Source: Janibacter melonis
GTDB taxonomy: Bacteria > Actinomycetota > Actinomycetes > Actinomycetales > Dermatophilaceae
Reading direction: 5' to 3'
Length of the DNA: 64,000 bases
Assembly (NCBI RefSeq): GCF_020567375.1
Contig: NZ_JAJBZM010000001.1
Location: 481,396 to 545,395, forward strand
In this document: piece after piece, positions 1-9,230 of the stretch
Numbering within the stretch: the first letter of the stretch is position 1
How the letters are laid out: the number at the start of each line of letters is the position of its first letter
Made by a program: the position numbers and the translations under genes
The notes under the pieces: generated by a model
The model's input: the letters and a program-made list of their open reading frames with translations, nothing else
Databases searched by the model: none
What the model was told of the DNA's origin: nothing

Positions 1-1
1 G

Positions 2-379
2 CTGGAGGAGCACGGGACGCAGAAGCTCACCGAGAAGGGCAAGGCCGCGGTCTTGCTCATGCGTCTCAAGCCGGAGGACTTCCAGGACACCCCTGGGGGC
101 CGCAAGGCACAGGAGTGGGGTTACCAGGGCATCGTCGCCTACTCCAAGATCTGCACCCATGTCGGGTGCCCCGTCGGGTTGTACGAGCAGACCACGCACC
201 ACCTCCTCTGCCCGTGCCACCAGTCCACCTTCGACGTCACCAATGACTGCGAAGTCATCTTCGGACCGGCCAAGCGTCCGCTGCCGCAGCTGAAGATCAC
301 CGTCGAGAACGGCTACCTCGTCGCCGACCAGCCCTTCCAGGAACCGGTCGGACCGAGCTTCTGGGAGCGTGAGTCCTGA
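2..379 (+). CDS. qcrA: Rieske iron-sulfur subunit of cytochrome bc1 (C-terminal part)
   Basis: Partial gene, open at the left edge of the window. The visible 125 residues carry both halves of the Rieske [2Fe-2S] site: CTHVGC and then CPCH, each giving one Cys and one His ligand, with the two remaining cysteines available for the family's stabilising disulfide. The protein passes electrons from menaquinol at cytochrome b to the diheme cytochrome c subunit, in the actinobacterial bcc-aa3 supercomplex. The stop codon overlaps the start of qcrB (TGATG, positions 377-381), so the two are translationally coupled. The N-terminal membrane helices and qcrC lie outside the window. Confidence 0.95.
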   Translation: MEEHGTQKLTEKGKAAVLLMRLKPEDFQDTPGGRKAQEWGYQGIVAYSKICTHVGCPVGLYEQTTHHLLCPCHQSTFDVTNDCEVIFGPAKRPLPQLKITVENGYLVADQPFQEPVGPSFWERES

Positions 380-2106
380 TGAGCACCACAGCACGACCTG
401 CCGACGCCCTGCGTGCAGGCGACAGCCCCCGCAGCACCTCCACCTCACCCGGTCTGAAGAAGGTCGGCGGCGTCGCCGGCTGGATCGACGACCGCACCGG
501 CTCCGCCAAGGGCGTGGGCTACCTCATGAAGAAGGTCTTCCCCGACCACTGGTCCTTCATGCTCGGCGAGATCGCGATGTACTCGATGATCATCTGCCTG
601 CTGACCGGTGTCTTCCTCACCCTGTGGTACGACCCCACGCACGGCGAGGTCATCTACGACGGCTCGTACGTGCCGCTGCAGGGCGTCGAGATGTCGCGGG
701 CCTACGCCTCGACGCTCGACATCTCCTTCGACGTCAAGGGCGGTCTGCTCATCCGGCAGATCCACCACTGGGCGGCCCTGCTCTTCATCGTCTCGCTCTC
801 GGTTCACATGCTGCGCGTCTTCTTCACCGGCGCCTTCCGCAAGCCCCGTGAGATCAACTGGACCATCGGCTGCCTGCTGTCGATGCTCGCCCTCATCGAG
901 GGCTTCGCCGGCTACTCCCTGCCCGACGACCTGCTCTCGGGCACCGGTCTTCGCGCGGCGCAGGGCTTCATGCTCAGCGCGCCGGTCATCGGCAGCTACC
1001 TCAGCTACGCGGTCTTCGGCGGCGGCTTCCCGGGCGAGGACATCATCCCGCGCCTGTACTCGGTGCACATCCTGCTGCTCCCGGCGATCCTCGTCGCGCT
1101 CTTCACGGCGCACATCGTGCTCGTCGCGCTGCAGAAGCACACCCAGTACCCCGGTCCGGGTCGCACGAACGACAACGTCGTCGGCTTCCCCGTCATGCCG
1201 GTCTACGCGGCCAAGGCCGGTGGCTTCTTCTTCATCGTCTTCGGTGCCCTGGCCCTGATGTCCTCCCTCGTGCAGATCAACGCGGTGTGGGTCCACGGGC
1301 CCTACGACCCGAACGCGACGACCGCCGGTGCCCAGCCCGACTGGTACATGGGCTTCGCCGACGGCGCGCTGCGTCTGCTGCCCGGCTGGCTGGAGTTCAC
1401 GACCTTCGGATACACGTGGAGCCTCAACGTCGCCATCGGCGCGCTGCTGCTCATCCCGGTGATGTACGGCGTCATGGGCGCCTACCCCTTCATCGAGTCG
1501 TGGGTCACCGGTGACAAGCGCGAGCACCACCTGCTCGACCGCCCGCGCAACCGTCCGGTGCGCACGGGCATCGGCATGGCCGGTCTGACCTTCTACGGCG
1601 TGCTCCTCTTCGCCGCGAGCAACGACATCATGGCGATCAAGTTCCACATGTCGATCAACGACATCACCCACATCCTGCGGGTGCTCGTCTTCGTCGGCCC
1701 GATCATCGCCTTCTGGGCGACGAAGCGGATCTGCCTGGCGCTGCAGCGTCACGACCGCGAGACCGTGCTCCACGGTCGCGAGACCGGTCGCATCGTGCGT
1801 GGCCCTGGTGGCGACTTCCACGAGGTGCACGAGCCGCTCGACCCGTACACCCGCTGGACGCTCGTGCAGCACGACCCGGCCACCCCGCTGGAGCTCGAGT
1901 CCGGTGTCGACGCCAACGGCGTCGAGCGCAAGGGTGCGGGCAAGCGCAAGGCCCGTGCGGCGCTGTCCCGCTTCTACTACTCCGGTGCGGTCAACCCCGT
2001 CACCCCGGCCGAGCTCGAGGCGGCGCACCACGACGGTCGCAGCCACGAGGCCATCGAGCCGGCGCAGGAGCAGGAGCGGCGCACCGTCGAGGCCGGCGAG
2101 CGCTGA
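379..2106 (+). CDS. qcrB: Cytochrome bc1 complex cytochrome b subunit
   Basis: 575 residues, the usual actinobacterial length with a long hydrophilic C-terminal tail. Heme-ligand helices are visible in the N-terminal half, for example HHWAALLFIVSLSVHMLRVF and a later HILLLPAILVALFTAHIVLV segment, followed by more membrane segments. It oxidises menaquinol and sends electrons to the Rieske protein and heme bL/bH. The start overlaps the qcrA stop by one base. A strong hairpin at 2125-2154 follows 18 bases after the stop and should end the transcript. The tail after about residue 440 is charged and probably cytoplasmic. Confidence 0.96.
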   Translation: MSTTARPADALRAGDSPRSTSTSPGLKKVGGVAGWIDDRTGSAKGVGYLMKKVFPDHWSFMLGEIAMYSMIICLLTGVFLTLWYDPTHGEVIYDGSYVPLQGVEMSRAYASTLDISFDVKGGLLIRQIHHWAALLFIVSLSVHMLRVFFTGAFRKPREINWTIGCLLSMLALIEGFAGYSLPDDLLSGTGLRAAQGFMLSAPVIGSYLSYAVFGGGFPGEDIIPRLYSVHILLLPAILVALFTAHIVLVALQKHTQYPGPGRTNDNVVGFPVMPVYAAKAGGFFFIVFGALALMSSLVQINAVWVHGPYDPNATTAGAQPDWYMGFADGALRLLPGWLEFTTFGYTWSLNVAIGALLLIPVMYGVMGAYPFIESWVTGDKREHHLLDRPRNRPVRTGIGMAGLTFYGVLLFAASNDIMAIKFHMSINDITHILRVLVFVGPIIAFWATKRICLALQRHDRETVLHGRETGRIVRGPGGDFHEVHEPLDPYTRWTLVQHDPATPLELESGVDANGVERKGAGKRKARAALSRFYYSGAVNPVTPAELEAAHHDGRSHEAIEPAQEQERRTVEAGER

Positions 2107-2124
2107 GCGGCCATCCCGACGCAG

Positions 2125-2154
2125 GGGGCCCGGAGGTGACCACCTCCGGGCCCC
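2125..2154 (+). terminator. Terminator hairpin after qcrB
   Basis: Perfect 14-bp inverted repeat, GGGGCCCGGAGGTG at 2125-2138 and CACCTCCGGGCCCC at 2141-2154, followed by TTCGTCGT rather than a T-run, as often seen in high-GC genomes. The longest reading of the next gene (MFS transporter) would start at the GTG that forms the end of the left arm. Confidence 0.8.
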
Positions 2155-3401
2155 TTCGTCGTGCCCAGGCGGCCTCGAGCGCGCCGGTGGCGGTCATGGT
2201 CGTCGTCCTCGCGGTGCTCGGCATGTTCGGGCCGCTGTCGATCGACACCCCCTTCCCCGCCTTCACCCAGATGGGCCGTGACCTCGGTGTCGGCAGCACC
2301 GCGCTGCAGCAGGTCGTCAGCGTCTACCTGCTCTCCTTCGCCGCCATGAGCCTCTTCCACGGCCCGCTGAGCGACGCGGTGGGGCGCAAGCCCGTCATGG
2401 TCGGCGGGGCGGTCGTCTACGCCCTCGCCTCCGTCGGTGCCGCCCTCTCCCCCTCGCTGCCCGTCCTGCTGCTGTGCCGCGCCCTCCAGGGCGCCTCGGC
2501 GGGTGCGGGCACCATCGTCTCGCGCACGGTCGTGCGCGACCTCTACGAGGGACCCCGGGCCCAGCAGCTGATGAGCGTCATCGCCATGGTCTTCGGCGTC
2601 GGCCCGGCGATCGCCCCCCTCATCGGCGGCTGGTTGCTCCACCTCGGCCCGTGGCCGGTGATCTTCTGGTTCCTCGCGCTCTTCGGTGTCCTCATCGCTG
2701 CCGCGGTCGTGCTCCTCCTGCCCGAGAGCCACCCCGTCGAGCGGCGCACCCCCCTTCGCGTCGGGAGCGTCCTGGGCAACGTCGCCGCGGCCGCCCGAGA
2801 CGGACGCTTCCTCGTCCTGTGCGGGGCCAACGCCTTCTCCTTCGCCGCGCAGTTCCTCTACATCGCCGGAGCACCGATCGTCGTGGTCGAGATCCTCGGG
2901 CTCGGGGAGCAGGACTTCTGGCAGCTCTTCGTGCCGATGGTCGTCGCGATGGTGAGCGGCTCCTTCGTCGGCGGACGGCTCGCCGAGCGCGTGCCCGGCC
3001 CCCGGCTCGTCGCCAGCGCCCAGGTCGTCGCCGTCACCGGTGCGGTCGTGGCCGTCGTCCTCGCCGCCACCCCGGGCACGTCGGCGCAGATGCCCTACGC
3101 CCTCGTCGGTCTCGTCATGGTCTCCTTCGCGACCGGTCTGTCGCTGCCCGTCTACCAGATCGCTCTGCTCGACGCCTTCCCGCGCGCGCGGGGCACCGCC
3201 GCGTCCGTGAGCACCTTCCTCATGCTGCTGCTCAACTCGGCGCTCGCCGGTCTCGTCGCGCCGCTCGCCGGGGTGTCGATGCTCGCCTTCACCTCCACCA
3301 GCCTCGGTCTGCTGCTCCTCGGGGTGGCCCTGTGGTGGCTGCACCGGTGGGCGGACCCCGACCGGCGTGCGCAACCCGCCACCGAGCGGGCGGCGGCGTA
3401 G
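2136..3401 (+). CDS. MFS drug-resistance transporter (Bcr/CflA type)
   Basis: 421 residues with the usual 12 hydrophobic segments. The N-terminal GPLSIDTPFPAFTQM stretch and the loop motif GPLSDAVGRKP (motif A of the DHA1 family) point to the Bcr/CflA multidrug exporters; the substrate cannot be told from sequence. The first possible start (GTG 2136) lies inside the qcrB terminator stem. GTG 2187 or ATG 2196 would still leave the first helix nearly intact and escape the hairpin, so the true start is uncertain. The stop overlaps the start of the next gene (TAGTG), which suggests coupling to the small metallopeptidase. Confidence 0.88.
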   Translation: MTTSGPLRRAQAASSAPVAVMVVVLAVLGMFGPLSIDTPFPAFTQMGRDLGVGSTALQQVVSVYLLSFAAMSLFHGPLSDAVGRKPVMVGGAVVYALASVGAALSPSLPVLLLCRALQGASAGAGTIVSRTVVRDLYEGPRAQQLMSVIAMVFGVGPAIAPLIGGWLLHLGPWPVIFWFLALFGVLIAAAVVLLLPESHPVERRTPLRVGSVLGNVAAAARDGRFLVLCGANAFSFAAQFLYIAGAPIVVVEILGLGEQDFWQLFVPMVVAMVSGSFVGGRLAERVPGPRLVASAQVVAVTGAVVAVVLAATPGTSAQMPYALVGLVMVSFATGLSLPVYQIALLDAFPRARGTAASVSTFLMLLLNSALAGLVAPLAGVSMLAFTSTSLGLLLLGVALWWLHRWADPDRRAQPATERAAA

Positions 3402-3784
3402 TGGAGGCCGTCGACGACGCGACCTTCGAGACGGTCGTGCACGAGGCGCTCGACGCCGTGCCCGAGCAGCTGATGCGGATGGCCGACAACCTCGCGATCT
3501 TCGTCGAGGACGAGCCCACCGAGGAGCACCTCGACCCCACGCTGCCCCCCGCCGAGGCGGCCGACCTGCTCGGCATCTACCTCGGCACCCCGCTCACGGA
3601 GCGCGACGCCTGGTGGGCGGCTGGGTCGCTGCCGGACCGGGTCGTCCTCTTCCGGGGGCCGCTCACCCGGATGTGCGAGGACCTCGACGAGCTGCGCGAG
3701 GAGGTCGCGATCACCGTCGTGCACGAGATCGCGCACCACTTCGGGATCGACGACGCCCGCCTCCACGCCCTCGGCTGGGGCTAG
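3401..3784 (+). CDS. Small zincin-like metallopeptidase family protein (DUF1025 type)
   Basis: 127 residues, starting at the GTG that overlaps the MFS stop codon. The C-terminal motif HEIAHHFGIDD is the HExxH zinc site of the compact bacterial metallopeptidase family often annotated as DUF1025 or possible zinc protease; the third ligand is probably the Asp after the His pair. The family is common in actinobacteria, but natural substrates are not known to me. It ends seven bases from the convergent L,D-transpeptidase gene. Confidence 0.85.
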   Translation: MEAVDDATFETVVHEALDAVPEQLMRMADNLAIFVEDEPTEEHLDPTLPPAEAADLLGIYLGTPLTERDAWWAAGSLPDRVVLFRGPLTRMCEDLDELREEVAITVVHEIAHHFGIDDARLHALGWG

Positions 3785-3790
3785 CCCCGA

Positions 3791-5023
3791 TCAGCGCAGG
3801 GCGCTCTGCTCCTGCCACCCGGCGTAGTCGTACTGCCACACCCCGATGCCCTCGGTGGGCTGGAACTCCCGCGAGGAGCCGGTGAAGTCCACCGGGTCGC
3901 CCGGGATGGAGCTCTCGTACATCCAGCGAGCGGCGGCGGGCGCGAGGTTGACGCACCCGTGCGAGACGTTGCTCGAGCCCTGCGCGTCGACCGACCACGG
4001 CGCGGAGTGCAGGAACTCCCCCGTCCAGGTCACCCGGACGTTCCAGTCGGTGTCGATCTTGTAGTAGCCCGGCTCGCCCTTGTGGATCCCGATCGTCTCG
4101 GAATCCATCGTCATCTCCGCCTGCTTGCCGATGACGACCTTCATCCCCGACCGGGTCTCGGTCTGCGGGCCCGGCTTGCCGCTGGAGACGGGGAAGGAGC
4201 GCACCGTCTCGCCGCCACGCGTGACGCGCAGGCGGTGCTTCGCGATGTCGACCGTCGTCAGCTGCTCCCGACCGATGGTCATCGTGCCGGAGACGTCGCT
4301 GCCGACCCACTTGTCCTCGCCGGTCTGGAAGCCGGTGAGCGGGGCGTCGAGGGTCACCGTCGTGCCGGGCTTCCAGAAGCTCTTCGGGCGCCACATGAGC
4401 TGGCGGTCGTCGAGCCACCCCCACGACCCCTGCGTGCGCGGCGAGGTCGTCACCGTGACGGCCTTCTCGATCGCGCGACGGTAGCGGGCGGAGGTCACGG
4501 CGGAGTCGAACTGGAGGCTCACCGGCATCGCGACGCCGACGGTCTGCCCGTCGTAGACCATCCCGTAGGTCGCGGTGACCGCGGGCTCGTGGGTGCGGAA
4601 GGTCGAGCGCGAGGTGCGCTCGACGCCGTCCGGGCCGGTGCTGCGCGTCGTCACGGAGTACCTCGACCCCGGCGCAAGACGACCCGTGCTCGTCCACTGC
4701 GAGCCCGTGACGCGTCCTTCGACCGCGCTCCCGCCAGCGGTGCGCACCGTCACGCCGTCGAGCTGCCCGGTCATCGCCTGGACGGTCACCGGCTGGTCGG
4801 GCATGACGTCACGGGCCCCGTCAGCAGGTGAGAGCTTGAGCCGGGCGGGCCGGGCGGGTGCCGACGTCGTGCTGGACGTCTGCCCGTCGGTCGACCCGCT
4901 CGTGCCCGAGCCCGTCGCGCCCGCCGTCCCGGTGCCCTCGGCCCCCGACGTGCACCCGGCCAGCAGCAGGCCTGCTGCCGCACCGTACGCGGCCCAGCGG
5001 CCGCCCTTCGCTCCCCTGCTCAT
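3791..5023 (-). CDS. L,D-transpeptidase lipoprotein with Ig-like domains
   Basis: 410 residues from ATG 5023, chosen because GGGGAGAGGGG sits just upstream and the next residues form a lipoprotein signal, with LLLAGC and lipidated Cys24. A longer GTG/ATG frame reaches 5134 but adds a non-signal Arg-rich stretch. Two beta-rich Ig-like domains precede the YkuD catalytic domain, which carries the SHGCVNL motif with His355 and Cys357. These enzymes make 3-3 meso-diaminopimelate crosslinks in peptidoglycan outside the membrane, as in mycobacterial Ldt proteins. It lies between the oxidase operon and the small peptidase and ends convergently with the latter. Confidence 0.93.
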   Translation of the reverse strand: MSRGAKGGRWAAYGAAAGLLLAGCTSGAEGTGTAGATGSGTSGSTDGQTSSTTSAPARPARLKLSPADGARDVMPDQPVTVQAMTGQLDGVTVRTAGGSAVEGRVTGSQWTSTGRLAPGSRYSVTTRSTGPDGVERTSRSTFRTHEPAVTATYGMVYDGQTVGVAMPVSLQFDSAVTSARYRRAIEKAVTVTTSPRTQGSWGWLDDRQLMWRPKSFWKPGTTVTLDAPLTGFQTGEDKWVGSDVSGTMTIGREQLTTVDIAKHRLRVTRGGETVRSFPVSSGKPGPQTETRSGMKVVIGKQAEMTMDSETIGIHKGEPGYYKIDTDWNVRVTWTGEFLHSAPWSVDAQGSSNVSHGCVNLAPAAARWMYESSIPGDPVDFTGSSREFQPTEGIGVWQYDYAGWQEQSALR

Positions 5024-5080
5024 CGAGGTGCCCCTCTCCCCTGCTCGTGCGGCCCCTGCGGGCCCGGTCCGCCGGACGAC

Positions 5081-5125
5081 GACGCCGCGGCGACCTCGAC
5101 CGGTGGTCGTGGTCGCCGCGGCGTC
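5081..5125 (-). terminator. Hairpin after the ctaCDF operon
   Basis: A 15-bp perfect inverted repeat (5081-5095 and 5111-5125, arm GACGCCGCGGCGACC on the plus strand) with a 15-base loop, starting 16 bases beyond the ctaF stop. It is the likely terminator of the oxidase operon. There is no T-run. Confidence 0.6.
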
Positions 5126-5140
5126 AGCCGGCATGCGTGC

Positions 5141-5542
5141 TCAGTGGGCGTGCTCGCCCTTGTAGTACTCGAAGACCCAGCCGACGAGGGCGAAGACGCC
5201 GAAGACCGCGCCCAGGACCGCGACCCAGATGCCGACGGCGACACCGAGGAAGATGATCGACCCGGACAGCGCCAGCCACAGCGGCCACCACGAGTACGGG
5301 GCGAAGGAGCCGTAGCTGCCGGCCTGCTGCTCGATCTCGCCGTCGAGGTCGTCCTCGGGGCGAAGGGGGAGCTTCGCGGCCGTCTTGGCCAGGTAGAAGG
5401 CGATCATCACGCCGAGACCACCGGCGAGGTAGAGCCCGACGAACCCGACCGGCTCGTCCCACTGCGTCACCAGGCCGTAGATCGTGGCGACGAGGAAGAA
5501 GAAGACGGCGAGGATGCCGAAGAGCTTGTACTCGGGCTTCAT
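5141..5542 (-). CDS. ctaF: Cytochrome c oxidase subunit IV (actinobacterial CtaF)
   Basis: 133 residues with four hydrophobic segments, starting [16 protein letters not shown]. It matches the small actinobacteria-specific subunit IV of the aa3 oxidase, which sits next to CtaD. The start codon overlaps the ctaD stop in an ATGA arrangement (5539-5542), so expression is coupled to subunit I. Last gene of the ctaC-ctaD-ctaF unit. Confidence 0.93.
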   Translation of the reverse strand: MKPEYKLFGILAVFFFLVATIYGLVTQWDEPVGFVGLYLAGGLGVMIAFYLAKTAAKLPLRPEDDLDGEIEQQAGSYGSFAPYSWWPLWLALSGSIIFLGVAVGIWVAVLGAVFGVFALVGWVFEYYKGEHAH

Positions 5543-7275
5543 GCGTTGTCCTCACGGGTCGAGCGGACCGTGGCCGTCGCCGGGTCGCCGGCAGCGCTCG
5601 GGGTGAGCGCACGGGGCGCGTACTCCGGGTGGTGCAGGTCGAAGGCCGGGCGCTCGGAGCGGATCCGGGGGATCGAGGTGAAGTTGTGCCGCGGGGGCGG
5701 GCACGAGGTGGCCCACTCCAGCGAGGCGCCGTAGCCCCACGGGTCGTCCTGGTTGACGTCCGGTGCGGTCGTCTGCGTCTTCCACACGTTGTAGAAGAAG
5801 GGGAAGAACGAGATCGCGAGGATGAAGGCGCCGACCGTGGAGATCTGGTTGGCCAGCTGGATGTTGTCCTCGGGCATGTAGTCGGCGTAACGACGCGGCA
5901 TGTTCTGCACACCCAGCCAGTGCTGGATGAGGAAGGTCATGTGGAAGCCGATGAAGAGCAGCCAGAAGTGCCACTTGCCGAGGGCCTCGTCGAGCATCTT
6001 GCCGGTGAACTTCGGCCACCAGAAGTACATCGCCGCGAAGAAGCTGAAGACGATGGTGCCGAAGAGCACGTAGTGGAAGTGCGCGACGACGAAGTACGTG
6101 TCCGACACGTGGAAGTCCAGGGCGGGGCTGGCAAGGATGATGCCCGTCAGACCACCGAAGAGGAAGGTCACGAGGAAGCCGATCGTCCAGATCATCGGCG
6201 TGTCGAAGACGAGCTTGCCGCCCCACATCGTGCCGATCCAGTTGAAGAACTTCACGCCTGTCGGGACCGCGATGAGCATCGTCATGATCGCGAAGAACGG
6301 CAGGAAGACCTGGCCGGTGACGTACATGTGGTGGGCCCACACCGAGACCGACAGCGCCGCGATGGCGATCGTCGCGAAGACGAGCGTCTTGTAGCCGAAG
6401 ATCGGCTTGCGCGAGAAGACCGGGATGATCTCGGAGACGATGCCGAAGAACGGCAGGGCGAGCACGTAGACCTCTGGGTGCCCGAAGAACCAGAAGAGGT
6501 GCTGCCAGAGCAACGTCCCCCCGCTCTCCGGCTGGAAGATGTGCCCGCCGAAGCGCCGGTCCACGCCCAGGCCGATGAGCGCGGCCGCGAGGACCGGGAA
6601 GGCCATGAGGATGAGGATCGAGGTGATGAGCACGGTCCACGTGAAGATCGGCATCCGGAACATCGTCATGCCGGGTGCGCGCATGCACAGGATCGTCGTG
6701 ATGAAGTTGACGGCACCGAGGATCGTGCCGAAGCCACCGAGCGCGAGGCCCCAGACCCACAGGTCGCCGCCGAGACCGGGGCTGTAGGTCGGGTTCGACA
6801 GCGGGGTGTACGCGGTCCAGCCGAAGCTCGCGGCGCCGCCCGGGGTGAGCAGACCGGCGCCGGCGATGACACCGCCGAAGAGGTAGAGCCAGTACGCGAA
6901 CATGTTCAGCCGCGGGAAGGCGACGTCAGGGGCGCCGATCTGCAGCGGCATGAGCGCGTTGGCGAAGCCGGCGAAGGCCGGGGTCGCGAAGAGCAGGAGC
7001 ATCACCGTGCCGTGCATGGTGAACATCTGGTTGAACTGCTCGGGGTTGTCGACCACCTGCAGACCGGGGGCCCACAGCTCGGCGCGGATGACGAGGGCCA
7101 TCACGCCACCGATGAGGAACCACAGGAAGGAGGTGACGAGGTAGAGGTTGCCGATGACCTTGTGGTCGGTCGTCGTCAGGTACTTGTAGGCCTGCGTGCC
7201 GGCCCGCTCGCGCCTCATGACGCGGCGGTCCTCGGAGTCGGTCGTCCGGTTGACGATCCCGGTGATGCCGGACAT
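5539..7275 (-). CDS. ctaD: Cytochrome c oxidase subunit I (aa3 type)
   Basis: 578 residues from ATG 7275 (MSGITGIV). An upstream in-frame extension to 7464 is only the shadow of ctaC. Twelve membrane helices carry the known ligands: [10 protein letters not shown] (heme a His), [13 protein letters not shown] with the CuB His and the Tyr that crosslinks to it, the HH pair before MYVTG for CuB, and [10 protein letters not shown] for heme a3 and heme a. It reduces O2 to water and pumps protons. The ATG overlaps the ctaC stop by one base and the gene end overlaps ctaF by four, giving a tight three-gene operon. Confidence 0.97.
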   Translation of the reverse strand: MSGITGIVNRTTDSEDRRVMRRERAGTQAYKYLTTTDHKVIGNLYLVTSFLWFLIGGVMALVIRAELWAPGLQVVDNPEQFNQMFTMHGTVMLLLFATPAFAGFANALMPLQIGAPDVAFPRLNMFAYWLYLFGGVIAGAGLLTPGGAASFGWTAYTPLSNPTYSPGLGGDLWVWGLALGGFGTILGAVNFITTILCMRAPGMTMFRMPIFTWTVLITSILILMAFPVLAAALIGLGVDRRFGGHIFQPESGGTLLWQHLFWFFGHPEVYVLALPFFGIVSEIIPVFSRKPIFGYKTLVFATIAIAALSVSVWAHHMYVTGQVFLPFFAIMTMLIAVPTGVKFFNWIGTMWGGKLVFDTPMIWTIGFLVTFLFGGLTGIILASPALDFHVSDTYFVVAHFHYVLFGTIVFSFFAAMYFWWPKFTGKMLDEALGKWHFWLLFIGFHMTFLIQHWLGVQNMPRRYADYMPEDNIQLANQISTVGAFILAISFFPFFYNVWKTQTTAPDVNQDDPWGYGASLEWATSCPPPRHNFTSIPRIRSERPAFDLHHPEYAPRALTPSAAGDPATATVRSTREDNA

Positions 7276-8165
7276 CAGCGTGCCCCTTCCTCGAGCAGTT
7301 CGGCCTCGCCCGGCGCGAGCTTCTCGCGGTTGAGGTCGGTGGGCAGCAGCCCGGTCTGGCCCTTCGCCTCGAGGTCGGCCATGTGCTGGTCGAACTCCTC
7401 CTGGCTGACGACCTTGACGTTGAAGAGCATCTGGCTGTGGTAGGCGCCGCAGAGCTCGGCGCACTTGCCCTGGAAGGTGCCGGTCTCGGTCGGGGTGACC
7501 TGGAGGCGGTTGACCAGGGAGGGGTTGAGGTCCATCTTCTCGAGGAAGGCGGGGACCCAGAAGGAGTGGATGACGTCACGCGAGGTGAGCTGGAACTCGA
7601 CGCGCTTGTCGACCGGCACGTAGAGCGTCGGCAGCGTCTCCTCGACACCCGGCTTGCCGTCGAGCTCGGCCATGAGGCCGCTCTCGTGGACGTCGGCGTC
7701 GACGTAGTTGAAGTCCCAGCTCCACTGCTTCGCGGCGACGTTGATCGTCACGTCGGGCGTCTGCGAGACGTCGTGCAGCTCGGACTGCGCCTCCTCGGTG
7801 AAGTAGAAGAGCGCACCGACCATGAGGATCGGGACGACCGTGTAGAGGATCTCGAGCGGGACGTTGTACTGGAGCTGGACGGGCAGGCTGCCGTCGTCGT
7901 CCTTGCGACGGCGGTACGCCACCATGCACCAGATCGTCAGGCCCCACACGAGGACGCCGACGGCCAGCGCGGCGATCCAGGAGCCGATCCAGAGGTTCTC
8001 GACGAGCTTGGACTGCTCCGTCGCCCCCTGGGGCAGGTAGCCGTTGGCAGGGTCGGTGTGGATACCGACGGCGCTGCAGGCCGAGAGCGCGAGAGCGGCG
8101 ACGGCAAGACCGACGACGCCGATCCGGCGACGAGCTCGACCGATGTGGCGGTCAGGACGAGGCAA
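7275..8165 (-). CDS. ctaC: Cytochrome c oxidase subunit II lipoprotein
   Basis: 296 residues. An N-terminal lipoprotein signal ends in ALALSAC with Cys30. Two membrane helices follow (about 55-84 and 103-123), then a cupredoxin domain carrying the complete CuA site: His200, Cys235, Cys239, His243 and Met246 within [12 protein letters not shown]. It accepts electrons from the bcc complex. The only in-frame start available is TTG 8165, with a weak Shine-Dalgarno sequence. A TACCTT hexamer at 8213-8208 is the best -10 candidate and would give a leader of about 35 bases. Confidence 0.95.
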   Translation of the reverse strand: MPRPDRHIGRARRRIGVVGLAVAALALSACSAVGIHTDPANGYLPQGATEQSKLVENLWIGSWIAALAVGVLVWGLTIWCMVAYRRRKDDDGSLPVQLQYNVPLEILYTVVPILMVGALFYFTEEAQSELHDVSQTPDVTINVAAKQWSWDFNYVDADVHESGLMAELDGKPGVEETLPTLYVPVDKRVEFQLTSRDVIHSFWVPAFLEKMDLNPSLVNRLQVTPTETGTFQGKCAELCGAYHSQMLFNVKVVSQEEFDQHMADLEAKGQTGLLPTDLNREKLAPGEAELLEEGAR

Positions 8166-8312
8166 GGGACACCAACCTGGGACGGGACGGACAGTGGAAC
8201 ACCAGCAAAGGTACCCCAGCCGGCTGGGAGGTCCGGGACCGGGGGCGCCGCCCGCAGGGGTGTGGCGAGCCCCTGTCGGCCCCCTGTCGCCGAGCGGTCG
8301 TCGGCCGCGCCG
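8166..8312. promoter_or_regulatory. Intergenic region carrying the ctaC promoter
   Basis: A 147-base gap between aat (ending at 8313) and ctaC (starting at 8165), both on the minus strand. The best -10 for ctaC is TACCTT at 8213-8208. Short GC-rich inverted repeats occur between 8220 and 8300, but I could not assign a clear terminator or operator. Confidence 0.35.
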
Positions 8313-8957
8313 TCACGAGCCCCACGGCGCCGGCAGGACGGCCCGGGCGAGGTCGGGCTGGGGCTCGCGCAGGGCGGCGGCCAGGCGCCTCGCGTAGGCG
8401 GTCCGTGACAGGGTCGTCACGCCGAGAGACTCGAGGTGCTCGGTGGGCCACTGGGTGTCGACGAGAGCAGCAGGACGCGAAGGGGTGAGCACCAGCCCGT
8501 CGAGGGCGACGAGGGCGACCTTCGAGGCGTCGTTCACCCGGTGGAACATCGACTCTCCCGCGAAGAGGCCGCCGATCGCCAGGCCGTAGAGACCCCCGAC
8601 GAGATCCCCTTCGCCGGGTTCCCCCTCCCACACCTCGACGGAGTGCGCCCAGCCGAGGAGGTGGAGGGCCCCGTAGGACAGGCGGACGTCGTCGGTGATC
8701 CACGCACCGGGTCGGTCGGGATCGGCGCACGCGGCGACGACGGCGTCGAAGGCGAGGTCGACGCTCACGCGCAGCCGCCGGCAGGAGCGGCGCAGCGAGC
8801 GGGTCATCCGCAGCGCGCCGGGCAGCAGCACCCCCCGCTCCTCGGGGCGCCACCAGCCGACGGGCGGGCCACCGAGGTCGCCCACCCCCATGGGGAAGAG
8901 ACCGTGCCGGTAGGCCTCGAGCACGGTGCCGGGGCGCAGGTCGGCGCCGATCGCCAC
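8313..8957 (-). CDS. aat: Leucyl/phenylalanyl-tRNA-protein transferase, 5' end damaged
   Basis: 214 residues from GTG 8957. AIGADLRPGTVLEAYRHGLF and the later GGLYGLAIGGLFAGESMF are hallmark Aat motifs. The enzyme adds Leu or Phe to N-terminal Lys/Arg of proteins that are then degraded by ClpS/ClpAP. The open frame continues upstream of 8957 with residues ASVRDTPGEDL, which still look like Aat, but then enters a 183-base tract made almost only of G and C. No start codon exists in this frame between 8958 and the adoK stop. GTG 9225 in another frame begins a plausible Aat N-terminus (MTPGASGSAPRSPQVPYP). The real protein is therefore probably about 25-35 residues longer. Confidence 0.88.
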   Translation of the reverse strand: MAIGADLRPGTVLEAYRHGLFPMGVGDLGGPPVGWWRPEERGVLLPGALRMTRSLRRSCRRLRVSVDLAFDAVVAACADPDRPGAWITDDVRLSYGALHLLGWAHSVEVWEGEPGEGDLVGGLYGLAIGGLFAGESMFHRVNDASKVALVALDGLVLTPSRPAALVDTQWPTEHLESLGVTTLSRTAYARRLAAALREPQPDLARAVLPAPWGS

Positions 8958-8992
8958 GAGGTCCTCCCCCGGCGTGTCGCGGACCGAGGCGA

Positions 8993-9175
8993 GGGGGGGC
9001 CCCGCGGGGGGGGGGGGGGCCCGGGGGGGGGGGCCCCCGGGGGGGCGCCCGGGCCAGCCGGGGGGCCCCGGGGGGCCCCCCGCCGCGCCCGCGCCGCCCC
9101 CCCCCGCGGGGGGCGGGGGCGCCCCCCCCCCCCCCCCCCCGCCCCCCCGGGCCCCCCCCCCCCCCCCCCGGCGGG
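8993..9175. other. Homopolymer-like G/C tract, probable sequence or assembly artefact
   Basis: 183 bases containing a single A (9056) and no T, built of runs of up to about 20 C or 13 G. In DNA of about 71% GC this cannot arise by chance composition. It interrupts the 5' end of aat and the frame on each side does not match, so the most economical view is a miscalled or misassembled low-quality segment or a spurious insertion. A true low-complexity GC repeat is possible but less likely. Confidence 0.8.
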
Positions 9176-9230
9176 TACGGGACCTGCGGGGACCGCGGCG
9201 CAGAGCCGCTCGCCCCGGGCGTCACGACGC

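Noticed and set aside
445-2046. Long minus-strand open frame of 533 codons opposite qcrB
   Set aside because: It is antisense to a certain cytochrome b gene, is full of Arg/Asp/Val as expected of a shadow frame, and has no family motif.
5024-5134. N-terminal extension of the L,D-transpeptidase
   Set aside because: It would bury the lipoprotein signal behind 37 residues; ATG 5023 has a good ribosome-binding site.
7276-7464. N-terminal extension of ctaD
   Set aside because: Overlaps ctaC by 189 bases in another frame and encodes no oxidase-like residues.
8152-9225. 357-codon frame running through the G/C tract
   Set aside because: Only its first 17 codons look like Aat; the remainder is poly-Gly/Arg from the tract and then out of frame.
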